Positions 8,469 to 16,887 of a stretch of 64,000 nt of DNA are shown one piece after another. The DNA is from Streptomyces sp. NBC_01306 (GTDB lineage Bacteria; Actinomycetota; Actinomycetes; Streptomycetales; Streptomycetaceae), in assembly GCF_026340465.1 (NCBI RefSeq), contig NZ_JAPEPC010000001.1, positions 7,083,501-7,147,500 on the forward strand, given 5' to 3'. A model generated the notes under the pieces. The model worked only from the letters and a program-made list of their open reading frames with translations. It was not told where the DNA came from and searched no databases. The first letter of the stretch is position 1. Each line of letters starts with the position of its first letter. The translations under genes and the position numbers were made by a program.

Positions 8469-9845
8469 ATGGCAACTTCACCACCCGCTGACGAAGCCAC
8501 CACGGGCATCGGCAGCGACGACTACGCACTGTCCCGCGTCCCGCGCGACAAGCGCTTCGGCTTCGGCAGCATGCTGCTCCAGTGGCTGGCCCAGTCGGGG
8601 TCCATCTCCCAGTTCACGCTCGGCGCCACCATCGGTGTCGGCATGACGTTCGGCCAGGCGTTCCTCGCCTTCACGCTCGGCGCGGTGACCCTGGAGATCG
8701 TGATCTTCGCCATCGGCCTGGCCGGAATGCGCGAAGGTCTCGCGACCCCGCTGCTCACCCGCTGGGTCGGCTTCGGCCGCAACGGTTCGGCGCTGGTCAG
8801 CTTCGTCATCGCGGTCAGCCTGGTGGGCTGGTTCGGCGTACAGAACACGATCTTCGGGGACAGCGTCTCCTCGCTGGTCGGCGGCCCCTCCTGGATGTGG
8901 TGCGTGCTGGCCGGGCTGGCCGTCACGCTGCTGGTCATCTTCGGCTTCAAGTACATGGCCGTCTTCGCCAAGATCGTCACGCCGCTGTTCTTCGCGCTGG
9001 TCGCCTGGTCGGTCATCTCGACCCTGACCAAGCACTCCTTCATGGACCTGGTCCACTCGCCGGCGCCGGCCCAGCACATATCGCTGGCGGTGGCCGCCAC
9101 CGCCATCGCGGGCGGCTTCATGACGGGTGCGATCGTCGCGCCGGAGATGACCCGCTTCAACAAGAAGGGCTCGCACGTCTTTCTGCAGAGCGCTTCGTCG
9201 ATGATCCTCTCCGAGTACATCGTCGGGATGACGGGCGTACTGCTCGGCCACCTCGTCAAGAGCAACCAGGTCTCGCAGATCGTGCTGAGCACCTCGGGCG
9301 CGGTCGGCGTGGTCGTGGTGCTGATGTCCACCGCCAAGGTCAACGACTGGAACCTGTACGGCTCCTCGCTCGGCGTCGTCAACTTCTTCCAGGTCGTCTT
9401 CGGCAAGCGTCTGCACCGCGGCGCGGTCACCATCGTGCTGGGGCTCGCGGGCACCCTGCTGTCGGCGGTCGGCATCATGACCCACTTCACGGACTTCCTG
9501 TCCCTGCTGGGCGTCGCCATCCCGCCGATCGGCGGGATCATCGTGGCCGAGTACTGGATCGTCCGGAGGATGCGCAAGCCACTGGACGAGACCCGCGAGG
9601 CGCAGACCCTGCCGGCCACCTCGCCCACCTGGGTCCCGATGTCCCTGGTCATCTGGATCGCGGCGTTCTGCGTCGGCAAGTTCTACGACGGCGGCATCCC
9701 CGCGCTGAACTCCCTGATCACCGCATTCGTGCTGTACGCGGCGCTCGGCCTGCTGGGCTGGATCAAGCCGTACGGCACATCGGCGGTGGAGGCCTCCCCG
9801 GACCTCCCCGTCGCCGACAACAACACCCCCGTGGGAGCGGCATGA
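8469..9845 (+). CDS. NCS1 family cytosine/purine-type permease
   Basis: A 458-residue transporter with about twelve hydrophobic helices and a polar N-terminus. The sequence resembles the CodB-like branch of the NCS1 family, which takes up nucleobases, hydantoins and related heterocycles with cations. It includes the helix 1 region SISQFTLGATIGVGMTFGQA and helix 3 residues around GWFGVQNTIFG, a position linked to substrate binding in this family. It starts immediately after the DUF1177 stop and overlaps the M20 peptidase gene by ATGA. The context suggests import of the compound that the DUF1177 and M20 enzymes process. The exact substrate is unknown. Confidence 0.88.
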   Translation: MATSPPADEATTGIGSDDYALSRVPRDKRFGFGSMLLQWLAQSGSISQFTLGATIGVGMTFGQAFLAFTLGAVTLEIVIFAIGLAGMREGLATPLLTRWVGFGRNGSALVSFVIAVSLVGWFGVQNTIFGDSVSSLVGGPSWMWCVLAGLAVTLLVIFGFKYMAVFAKIVTPLFFALVAWSVISTLTKHSFMDLVHSPAPAQHISLAVAATAIAGGFMTGAIVAPEMTRFNKKGSHVFLQSASSMILSEYIVGMTGVLLGHLVKSNQVSQIVLSTSGAVGVVVVLMSTAKVNDWNLYGSSLGVVNFFQVVFGKRLHRGAVTIVLGLAGTLLSAVGIMTHFTDFLSLLGVAIPPIGGIIVAEYWIVRRMRKPLDETREAQTLPATSPTWVPMSLVIWIAAFCVGKFYDGGIPALNSLITAFVLYAALGLLGWIKPYGTSAVEASPDLPVADNNTPVGAA

Positions 9846-11179
9846 ACACCCCTGACCCCGACACGAACACGTCCGGACTGGTCCCCGCCTCCGAAGAGGC
9901 ACAGCGCGAAGTGGTCGACCTCTGTGCCGAACTGATCCGCTTCGACACCTCCAACCCCATCAGCAATGAACGCGCCTGCGCCGACTGGGTCGTGGCCAGG
10001 CTGGCCGAGGCCGGTATCGAGTCCGAGCTGATCGAGAGCGCGCCAGGACGGGCCAGCGTCATCGCCCGTATCGAGGGCGCGGACCGTGAGCGCGGTGCGC
10101 TGATGGTCCACGGCCACCTCGACGTCGTACCGGCGGACGCCTCCGAGTGGCAGGTGCCGCCGTTCTCCGGAGAGATCCGCGACGGCTACCTCTGGGGCCG
10201 CGGCGCCATCGACATGAAGGACACGGTGGCCGTCATGCTGGCCACCGCCCGCCACTTCGCCCGGACCGGCACCCGGCCCTCCAGGGACCTGGTCCTGGCC
10301 TTCCTCGCGGACGAGGAGGCGGGCGGCAGGTTCGGCGGCCACTGGCTCGTCGAGAACCGGCCCGAGCTGTTCGACGGGGTCACCGAGGCGATCGGCGAAG
10401 GCGGCGGATTCTCCTTCGCCATCGACGACACCCGCAGGCTCTACCCGATCGAGAACGCCCAGCGCGGGATGGCCTGGATGGAGCTGACCGCCACCGGCCG
10501 GGCCGGTCACGGCTCGTCGCCCAACGACGAGAACGCCGTCACCGATCTCGCCGAGTCGCTCACCCGCATCGGGCGCCAGACCTTCCCCATCCGCCTCATC
10601 GAGCCGGTGCGGGCCCTGCTCGCCGAGGCCGCCCGGCTGTACGGGGTCGAGTTCGACGAGGACGACATCGAGGGCAGTCTCGCCCGGCTCGGCCCGGTCT
10701 CGGACTTCATGCAGGTGGTGCTCCGCAACTCCGCGAACCCCACCATGTTCCAGGCCGGCTACCAGACGAACGTCATCCCCGGCCGGGCCACGGCCCGGGT
10801 CGACGGCCGCTTCCTGCCCGGCCACGAGCAGGAGCTGATCGACACCATCGACTCCCTGCTGCTGCCCTCGGTCAGCCGGGAGTGGGTCAACCACGACCTC
10901 GCGATGGAGACCACGTTCGACGGCCCGCTGGTGGACGCGATGTGCGACGCGGTGCGCGCCGAGGACCCGGACGGCCACCCGGTGCCGTACTGCAATCCGG
11001 GCGGTACGGACGCCAAGGCCTTCACCCACCTGGGCATCCGGTGCTTCGGCTTCAAGGGGCTCAAGCTCCCGCACGACCTGAATTACGGGCGGCTCTTCCA
11101 CGGAGTGGACGAGCGGGTGCCGCTCGAAGGACTGCGGTTCGGTGTACGGGTGATGACCCGGCTCTGGCAGAGCGCCTGA
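9842..11179 (+). CDS. M20 family metallopeptidase/deacylase
   Basis: The product of about 445 residues is a di-zinc M20 hydrolase, a family that removes amino acids from peptides or acyl and carbamoyl groups from amino acids. Metal and catalytic motifs are HGHLDVVP (H92, D94), RGAIDMKD (D124) and ADEEAGG (E158, E159); the dimerisation domain lies around residues 210 to 320. The ATG at 9842 overlaps the permease stop by ATGA, indicating coupled translation. It is the last gene of the operon under the divergent IclR, and a 185 bp gap with G-rich low-complexity sequence follows before the convergent MarR gene. Confidence 0.92.
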   Translation: MNTPDPDTNTSGLVPASEEAQREVVDLCAELIRFDTSNPISNERACADWVVARLAEAGIESELIESAPGRASVIARIEGADRERGALMVHGHLDVVPADASEWQVPPFSGEIRDGYLWGRGAIDMKDTVAVMLATARHFARTGTRPSRDLVLAFLADEEAGGRFGGHWLVENRPELFDGVTEAIGEGGGFSFAIDDTRRLYPIENAQRGMAWMELTATGRAGHGSSPNDENAVTDLAESLTRIGRQTFPIRLIEPVRALLAEAARLYGVEFDEDDIEGSLARLGPVSDFMQVVLRNSANPTMFQAGYQTNVIPGRATARVDGRFLPGHEQELIDTIDSLLLPSVSREWVNHDLAMETTFDGPLVDAMCDAVRAEDPDGHPVPYCNPGGTDAKAFTHLGIRCFGFKGLKLPHDLNYGRLFHGVDERVPLEGLRFGVRVMTRLWQSA

Positions 11180-11364
11180 CCGCCCTGCCACGGGACCCCC
11201 ACCGGTCCGTATACGCGTACGCCCTCGACGTCACGGACGCCGGGGGCGTACTGCGTGCACCCGGGGCGAGGGGGCGAGGGGGCGCGGTGCGGGGGGAGTG
11301 GGCGAGACCCCGTAATCGCGCCATTCGTCCGCGCCGCCCGGGGCCGCGCGGCTCCCGGCTGTGC

Positions 11365-11853
11365 TCAGGGATTCTGCGCAGGAGCCTCTGCTCCGGGGTT
11401 GCGGTACGCCTCGACGACACGGCTGATCACCGCGGCCGCCGTGATCAGCTCGTGCGGGGCGAAACCCTCCAGGGCGTCGTCGAGCCAGCGCCGGCCGGCC
11501 TCCTCGGCGCGTTCCACGACCTCACGGCCCTCCTCGGTGACGGCGATACGGCGGGCCCGGTGGTCGCCCGGTTCCCGGACCGTGCGCACCAGGCCGCGCT
11601 CCTCCAGGCTGCGGATCTCCCGGGTGACATGGGGCGCCTGCACCAGCAGGGCCTGCGCGATCTCGCCCATCCGCAGCGGGGACGGCGCCGCTGTGAGGGT
11701 ACGCAGCAGGGCGAGGGAGGCGCGGTCGACCGCGACTTCCGCCTGGACGCGGAGCCGCATGTGCGCACGGTTCCCGGCCATGGTGTAGGCGAGGTCGGCG
11801 AGTGATCTGTAGAGGTCTTGGGCGGCGGAGCCGCCGGGTTCGGGATGGGCCAC
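11365..11853 (-). CDS. MarR family transcriptional regulator
   Basis: The protein of about 162 residues has a MarR winged helix core: LRMGEIAQALLVQAPHVTRE forms the recognition region and the wing contains HRARRIAVTEEGR. The GTG at 11853 is the best start because family similarity begins there; the upstream open frame to 12057 is not protein-like. It is divergent from the ferredoxin and P450 genes. A 19 bp palindrome at 12031-12049 lies between them and is a likely operator for this protein. MarR regulators of this sort commonly respond to phenolic or other small ligands. The target assignment is inference from position. Confidence 0.86.
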   Translation of the reverse strand: MAHPEPGGSAAQDLYRSLADLAYTMAGNRAHMRLRVQAEVAVDRASLALLRTLTAAPSPLRMGEIAQALLVQAPHVTREIRSLEERGLVRTVREPGDHRARRIAVTEEGREVVERAEEAGRRWLDDALEGFAPHELITAAAVISRVVEAYRNPGAEAPAQNP

Positions 11854-12030
11854 GCCACGATGATCCCGTACGCCGCATGCTGCGGCTCCCCACTCGCACG
11901 GACTGACCGGGACCGACGGCGCGACCGGGCCGTCCCGGTGGCCGGTTCGGGAAGTGGCCAGAAAGATGCCCCATGCATGGACCGGGGGTTCCCCGGGAGG
12001 TGAACGGAGTACTACCGTCCGCGATGGGAA

Positions 12031-12049
12031 GTTACTTTTGTTAAGTAAC
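12031..12049. promoter_or_regulatory. MarR-type palindromic operator candidate
   Basis: A perfect inverted repeat GTTACTT-TTGTT-AAGTAAC sits in the divergent region, 31 bp before the ferredoxin start and about 180 bp from the MarR start. Its 19 bp length and AT-rich content in a GC-rich genome suit a MarR dimer site. No protein binding is shown by the sequence. Confidence 0.5.
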
Positions 12050-12079
12050 GCGCCCATCCCCTAGTGCTGGAGGAACGAC

Positions 12080-12271
12080 GTGCAGATCACCGTGGACACC
12101 GACAAGTGCTGTGCTGCGGGCCAGTGCGTACTCGCCGCCCCCGACGTGTTCGACCAGCGGGACGAGGACGGGATCGTCGTCGTACTGAACAGCAGCCCGC
12201 CCGCCGAACAGCACGCCGCAGTGCGGGAGGCCGCGCAGATCTGCCCGGCCGCCGCCATCACCCTGTCCTGA
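12080..12271 (+). CDS. 3Fe-4S ferredoxin, partner of the adjacent P450
   Basis: This 63-residue ferredoxin has the cysteine pattern of actinobacterial P450 partners: C10-X5-C16 near the N-terminus and a C-terminal CP, giving a 3Fe-4S cluster. Such ferredoxins pass electrons from a reductase to cytochrome P450. The GTG at 12080 has GGAGG nine bases upstream. The P450 gene follows after 52 bp on the same strand, so the two form an operon. No ferredoxin reductase gene is seen in the window, so one must be supplied from elsewhere. Confidence 0.93.
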   Translation: MQITVDTDKCCAAGQCVLAAPDVFDQRDEDGIVVVLNSSPPAEQHAAVREAAQICPAAAITLS

Positions 12272-12323
12272 CCGGACGGCCCGGCTCCCGGAACACCTCA
12301 CACCCCACTGTGGAAGGACGACG

Positions 12324-13538
12324 ATGACCGAGGTCCCCACCGCATCACCCGCGTACACCACCCGCCGCGCCGCCGGATGCCCCTTCGACCCGCCGCCGGA
12401 GATGGCCGGGCTGCTCAGCTCGGAGCCGATCTCCAAGGTCACACTCTGGAACGGCGCCACGGCCTGGTACGTCACCCGGCACGCCGACCAGGTGGCGCTG
12501 CTGCGCGACGAGCGCATCAGCGCCGACAACAGGCGGCCCGCCTACCCGAGCTTCAGCGCGGGCAGCGAGGCGACCCGCGCCCACAACCGCACGTTCATCA
12601 CGATGGACGAACCGGAACACAACGAGCAGCGCAAGCGGTTCACCGGTGACTTCACCATCAAACGGACCCAGGCGCTGCGGGAGCGCATAGAACGCATCAT
12701 CGGCGAACTGCTGGACGACATGGAGAAGACCGGGCCGCCCGCCGACCTGGTCACGTCCTTCGCGCTGCCGCTGCCCTCACTGGTCATCTGCGAGCTGCTC
12801 GGCGTCCCGTACGAGGACCACGGGTTCTTCCAGCGGGCGAGCGCCGTCATCGTCGACACCCGCAGCAGCGCGCAGGATGCCCTGGACGCTTCGCAGGAAC
12901 TGGTCGACTACCTGGGCGACCTGGTGCAGAAGAAGGCGGAGCACCCCGGCGACGACCTGCTCAGCCGGCTCGCCGCGGACTATCTGGTCACCGGGATCAG
13001 CACCCGTGACGAATGCGCCAAACAGGCGCGGCTGCTGCTGGTGGCCGGGCACGAGACCACGGCCAACATGATCGCCCTCGGTACCTGCGCGCTGCTCCAG
13101 AACCCCGAACAGCTGGCCGCCGTGCGCGACGGCAGCCCCCAGCGGGTCGCGGGCGCGGTCGAGGAACTGCTGCGGTATCTGTCCATCACCCACCTGGGGC
13201 GGCGCCGCGTCGCCACCGAGGACATCGAGGTCGGCGGGCAGCTCATCAGGGCCGGTGAAGCGGTCATCTGCGCCACCGATGTCGCCAACCGCGACCCGGA
13301 GGTCTTCGAGGAGCCCGGCCGGCTCGACATCGACCGGCAGGCCCGCAGGCACCTCGCGTTCGGCTCGGGCCCCCACCAGTGCCTCGGCCAGAACCTCGCC
13401 CGCGTCGAGCTCCAGCTCGCCTACCCCGCTCTGCTGCGCCGTCTGCCCGGTCTGCGGCTCGACCGCCCGCTCGACGAGATCAACTTCCGTACCGACATGG
13501 CCGTCTACGGCGTCCACGAACTGCCCGTCGCCTGGTGA
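12324..13538 (+). CDS. Cytochrome P450 (CYP105-like)
   Basis: The product of 404 residues is a soluble bacterial P450 that inserts oxygen into an organic substrate using electrons from the upstream ferredoxin. The oxygen-binding I-helix motif AGHETT is at 241-246, the ExxR motif at E281-R284 and the haem-binding loop FGSGPHQCLG at 346-355 with ligand C353. The overall sequence resembles the CYP105 family, known in Streptomyces for xenobiotic and antibiotic oxidation. AAGGACG lies before the ATG. A strong terminator follows. There are no biosynthetic genes nearby, so a detoxification role under the MarR is more likely than a pathway role; that is inference. Confidence 0.95.
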   Translation: MTEVPTASPAYTTRRAAGCPFDPPPEMAGLLSSEPISKVTLWNGATAWYVTRHADQVALLRDERISADNRRPAYPSFSAGSEATRAHNRTFITMDEPEHNEQRKRFTGDFTIKRTQALRERIERIIGELLDDMEKTGPPADLVTSFALPLPSLVICELLGVPYEDHGFFQRASAVIVDTRSSAQDALDASQELVDYLGDLVQKKAEHPGDDLLSRLAADYLVTGISTRDECAKQARLLLVAGHETTANMIALGTCALLQNPEQLAAVRDGSPQRVAGAVEELLRYLSITHLGRRRVATEDIEVGGQLIRAGEAVICATDVANRDPEVFEEPGRLDIDRQARRHLAFGSGPHQCLGQNLARVELQLAYPALLRRLPGLRLDRPLDEINFRTDMAVYGVHELPVAW

Positions 13539-13541
13539 CAC

Positions 13542-13592
13542 CGCCGGTGCCGCGGACCGTCCCGACACCTGGGGCGGTCCGCGGCACCGGCG
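13542..13592 (+). terminator. Terminator after the P450 gene
   Basis: An 18 bp perfect inverted repeat (13542-13559 with 13575-13592) can extend to 22 pairs across the loop through one wobble and three G-C pairs. It begins three bases after the P450 stop. There is no T tract, as is usual for Streptomyces hairpin terminators. Confidence 0.75.
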
Positions 13593-13732
13593 TGCCCCGG
13601 CGTTCGTCCGGCGCCGCTGCCGGGGGCCGGGTATCCGGCAGAACGGAGAATTCCCAGAACCCGCCGCATACCCTGTCTTTACGCGGAAGGAGGACAATTG
13701 ACGAAGGGGGAGAACCTCTACAGGAGACAAAG

Positions 13733-14638
13733 ATGACCCGAAGCCGCTACACCCTCGACCGCGGTCTCACCACGCGCATGGTGACCACCATGTTCCTGAT
13801 CGGACTGCTGTACGTCGTCCTGGTCGGCGTGCTGCTCGTCCTGCTGCACGGTGCCTGGGTGGTCATTGTGGCGGTCGCGGGTGCGCTCTTCATCGCTCAG
13901 TTCTGGTTCAGCGACAAGATCGCCGCTGTCACCATGGGGGCGCACGAGGTCACCCCCGAAGAGGCCCCCGAACTGCACGGCGCCATCGACCGGATCTGCG
14001 CGCTGGCCGACATGGACAAACCACGGGTGGCCATCGCCCGGAGCGATATCCCGAACGCCTTCGCCACCGGCCGCAGCGAGCGCACCGCACTGGTCTGTGC
14101 CACGACCGGTCTGCTGCGCCGGCTGGAGCCCGAGGAGCTTGAGGGCGTTCTCGCGCACGAGATGTCCCACGTCGCCCACCGCGACGCCGCGGTGATGACG
14201 ATCGCCTCGTTCCTCGGCGTGCTGGCCGGACTGATCACCCGGGTCGCCCTGTGGAGCGGCCTGGCCCGCAGTGCCAGGAACGCGGGACCGCTCGGCCTCG
14301 CGATCGTGCTCGTCCCGCTGGTCAGCGCCGTGGTGTACGTGATCAGCTTCATGCTGACCCGGCTGCTCTCCCGCTACCGGGAGCTCTCCGCCGACCGGGC
14401 CGCCGCCCTGCTCACCGGCCGCCCGTCGGCCCTCGCATCGGCGCTCACCAAGGTGAACGGCCAGATGGCGCGGATCCCGACCGAGGACCTGCGGAAGGCG
14501 GAGCCGTACAACGCCTTCTACTTCATGCCCGCGTTCTCCTCGCAGGAGAGCCTGAGCCGGCTGTTCTCCTCCCACCCGACGCTCGAACAGCGGCTGGACC
14601 AGCTCGCCCGTATCTCCACCGAACTCGCCCGCCCGTGA
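13733..14638 (+). CDS. htpX: Zinc metalloprotease HtpX (M48 family)
   Basis: The protein of about 301 residues is a membrane-bound M48 protease that degrades misfolded membrane proteins. Two hydrophobic helices (about residues 18 to 60) precede the catalytic part; HEMSH (142-146) gives two zinc ligands and the catalytic Glu, and E217 in RYRELSADR is the third ligand. Two more hydrophobic segments lie between them. The ATG at 13733 follows CAGGAG. The pspAB gene is 106 bp downstream on the same strand. HtpX next to PspAB is a known actinobacterial arrangement linked to phage-shock-type membrane stress, but no pspA gene is nearby. Confidence 0.94.
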   Translation: MTRSRYTLDRGLTTRMVTTMFLIGLLYVVLVGVLLVLLHGAWVVIVAVAGALFIAQFWFSDKIAAVTMGAHEVTPEEAPELHGAIDRICALADMDKPRVAIARSDIPNAFATGRSERTALVCATTGLLRRLEPEELEGVLAHEMSHVAHRDAAVMTIASFLGVLAGLITRVALWSGLARSARNAGPLGLAIVLVPLVSAVVYVISFMLTRLLSRYRELSADRAAALLTGRPSALASALTKVNGQMARIPTEDLRKAEPYNAFYFMPAFSSQESLSRLFSSHPTLEQRLDQLARISTELARP

Positions 14639-14744
14639 CACCGCGGCCCGCGGCTCGTCGTACGGGGCCCGGCGCATCCGTCCGTGACCGAAGAACGGCG
14701 GGCGTCCGGCGTCCGGCCGTGCTGACCCCGTAGGAGTACGTCTC

Positions 14745-15332
14745 GTGGGATTTCTCGACAGCATCCTCGGCCGGAGCAAACCGGTCCGCCCCGATCTGGA
14801 CCAGCTGTTCGCCCTGCCGTCCGCCGCACTCACCCTTGAGGCGGGTGCCGGATTCACCCCCACCGGGATGGGGTCCGTCTGCTTCGCAGGTGTCGAGGGC
14901 GGCGGCTTCGCCCGCATCAAGCAGGACGTCGAGGAACTGCTCGACGCGGACACCGGGCGCGGCGGCTCCCCGGTCCGGTTCAGCCAGGACTCGTACGGCT
15001 ACACCTGGCTACTGGCCCAGCAGCCGCCCGACGACATGGCAGGGCTCGTCAACGACCTGCACGCGGTCAACTCGCTGCTGGAGGACGGTGGTTTCGGCCA
15101 GCAGCTGCTCTGCTCGCTGCTCGCGTTCAAGGACGGCGAGCAGCGTCCGCTCGCGCTGGTCTACCTGTACAAGCGGGGCACGTTCTTTCCTTTCGCGCCG
15201 ATGCCGGACGGTACGGAGAAGCGGAACAGTGCACTGGAGCTCCAGGTCAAGGCGGTCCTGGGGGACGACCTGCGCATCGAGCCCGACCTCGCCCGGTGGT
15301 TCCCGGTCTGGGGTGCGCCCGGAATGGCATGA
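14745..15332 (+). CDS. pspAB: PspA-associated protein PspAB
   Basis: The 195-residue protein resembles the actinobacterial PspAB family, usually encoded beside htpX and thought to act in the envelope stress response with PspA. It begins MGFLDSILGRSKP and has no signal peptide or membrane helix; the N-terminal hydrophobic face could bind membrane. Conserved-looking stretches are DSYGYTWLL and LVYLYKRGTFFPFAP. The GTG at 14745 has TAGGAG upstream. The stop codon is the first base triplet of a 25 bp perfect inverted repeat that probably terminates the htpX-pspAB transcript. Confidence 0.85.
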   Translation: MGFLDSILGRSKPVRPDLDQLFALPSAALTLEAGAGFTPTGMGSVCFAGVEGGGFARIKQDVEELLDADTGRGGSPVRFSQDSYGYTWLLAQQPPDDMAGLVNDLHAVNSLLEDGGFGQQLLCSLLAFKDGEQRPLALVYLYKRGTFFPFAPMPDGTEKRNSALELQVKAVLGDDLRIEPDLARWFPVWGAPGMA

Positions 15333-15397
15333 GCCAGTTGTAGGACGACCGGCTGACTCCATTCCGGAGGTGAGCCGGTCGTCCTACAACTGGCTCA
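15330..15397 (+). terminator. Perfect 25 bp inverted repeat after pspAB
   Basis: Arms 15330-15354 and 15373-15397 are exact reverse complements over 25 bases, with an 18-base loop. The left arm starts with the TGA stop of pspAB. No T tract follows. A terminator is the simplest reading; the exact arms of this length could also act as mRNA 3' protection. Confidence 0.7.
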
Positions 15398-15518
15398 CCC
15401 TGTCGGCTCATGGCTGGGGGAGACCGGAGACCCCGTAGTCCCAACCCAGGGGGCCTGGCGTGGCCTGATTCCTGCATCTGCCCTGAGCGGGGGACCGCAG
15501 GCCCGCCATAATCGACCC

Positions 15519-16112
15519 ATGGGAAAGAGCTACGAGCGGATAGACGGCAGGCTGCGTGACTTCATCGAGGCGCAGCACATCTTCTTCACCGCGACGGCGC
15601 CGCTGGACGGCGATGGCACCGTCAATCTTTCACCCAAGGGCCTGACAGGATCGTTCGCGGTGCTCGACGAAGTCACCGTGGCCTATCTCGATTTCGCCGG
15701 CAGCAATGCCGAGACGATTGCCCATCTGCGCGAGAACGGCCGCATCACCTTGATGTGGTGCGCCTTCGATGGCCCGCCCAACATCGTGCGTGTGCACGGC
15801 CGCGGAGAGCCTGTCTTCCGCGACGATCCACGGTGGCGCGAGCTGCTGGGGTACTTCCCGGACATCGACCCGACCCGGCACGGCCTGCGCGCGATCATCG
15901 TCGTGACCGCGGAGAAGATCCGCGACACCTGCGGGTACGCCGTCCCGTTCCTGACCTATGACGAGGACCGGCCGCTGCACGCGTCGCGCTTCGCACGTGA
16001 AACCGATGAGTCGCTCGACGCGTACTTCCATAAGAAGGAGCACATCGCGACCAGTATCGACGGCCTGCCGGGGTTGCCGTTGCCGCTGCCGGCGCTGTCG
16101 CGTGCCGACTAA
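15519..16112 (+). CDS. Pyridoxamine 5'-phosphate oxidase-like flavoprotein
   Basis: The product of 197 residues belongs to the PNPOx-like split-barrel superfamily, small cytosolic proteins that bind FMN, F420 or haem. The N-terminal half carries typical strands (FFTATAPLDGDGTVNLSPKG and VAYLDFAGSNAETIAHLREN), where the polar stretch SPKG and the NAET loop usually contact the phosphate of the cofactor. The C-terminal third has a long charged helix (KKEHIATSIDGLPG). It is a single gene between the pspAB terminator and a convergent hypothetical gene. The cofactor and substrate cannot be told from sequence. It is probably not the PdxH enzyme itself. Confidence 0.85.
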   Translation: MGKSYERIDGRLRDFIEAQHIFFTATAPLDGDGTVNLSPKGLTGSFAVLDEVTVAYLDFAGSNAETIAHLRENGRITLMWCAFDGPPNIVRVHGRGEPVFRDDPRWRELLGYFPDIDPTRHGLRAIIVVTAEKIRDTCGYAVPFLTYDEDRPLHASRFARETDESLDAYFHKKEHIATSIDGLPGLPLPLPALSRAD

Positions 16113-16175
16113 CACGGCGCGTACCGAATAGCATCCAGCCGCTGGAGCGGATGCCGCCGGTCCGGACCGCGCCTG

Positions 16176-16682
16176 TCAGCGGCGCCACCAGTGGCCCTTC
16201 GGCCTGCGGTGGTCAGGCGGACCGGCCGGCCGGTCCGCCGCCGGGGGCGGGGGAGCGGGAGCACCCGGGATGTCCGACGGAAGATCCGGCTCGCCCACGC
16301 CGCCCGCGTCGGTGCCTGTGCCTGTGCCCGCGCCTGCACTCGCAGCCGTCCCGGTGCTCGTACCTCTGCCGGTCTCGGTCTCGGTCCTGGTCGGTGGGCG
16401 GAGGCCCTCCGTCGAGTAGCTCGTGGTCGCAATGGCCTCGACGAGCTGCTCCTCGGTGAAGTCCTCCGAGCCTCCGATGTGGGGGACGAACCCCACCAGC
16501 ATCCCGTCGCTGAGCACCTGCGCGTCGAGCCCCGCCGCCCCGTCCGTGTCCCAGAGCGCCTCGATGTTCCAGTCGATGACGACGCGGACCCCGAACTGGT
16601 AGACACCCACCTCGGCGACATGCGCCATCACCCCGCGGGCGCGCAGCGCGGTCACCAGCCGTTCGGCGCGTTCGGAGTTCAT
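16176..16682 (-). CDS. Hypothetical protein with low-complexity Thr/Gly tail
   Basis: About 168 residues. The first 90 residues form a compact, conserved-looking domain (RAERLVTALRARGVMAHVAE, then IDWNIEALWDTDG) that I have seen as a Streptomyces conserved hypothetical but cannot name functionally. The remaining half is a low-complexity tail of T-E, T-G and A-G repeats followed by proline, matching a degenerate hexanucleotide repeat in the DNA at about 16310-16400. The ATG at 16682 is preferred over a GTG at 16691 because GGGAGG is then eleven rather than two bases away. It is convergent with the PNPOx-like gene. Confidence 0.65.
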   Translation of the reverse strand: MNSERAERLVTALRARGVMAHVAEVGVYQFGVRVVIDWNIEALWDTDGAAGLDAQVLSDGMLVGFVPHIGGSEDFTEEQLVEAIATTSYSTEGLRPPTRTETETGRGTSTGTAASAGAGTGTGTDAGGVGEPDLPSDIPGAPAPPPPAADRPAGPPDHRRPKGHWWRR

Positions 16683-16887
16683 TGGTGGCACGACCTCCCT
16701 GGGCTGTAGTCCCGGGAACCGGGAGCAGCCTCAACAGGCAGACAAATCGGATAAATCATTACCTCGATTCCACTGTATTCCCCGCACGACGGCAACGGCA
16801 GCGCCGCGGACCTGGGCCTGGACCTGGACACAGGCCCGGACACGGATGTGGACCCGGACTCGGACGGATACGGGCTGGGACACGGAC

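Noticed and set aside
8478..9902. Long minus-strand frame opposite the NCS1 permease
   Set aside because: The translation is low-complexity (Asp, Arg, Gly, His) and has no domain; it is a shadow of the transporter gene.
15247..15477. Short minus-strand frame spanning the 25 bp inverted repeat
   Set aside because: It runs through the hairpin and shows no conserved features.
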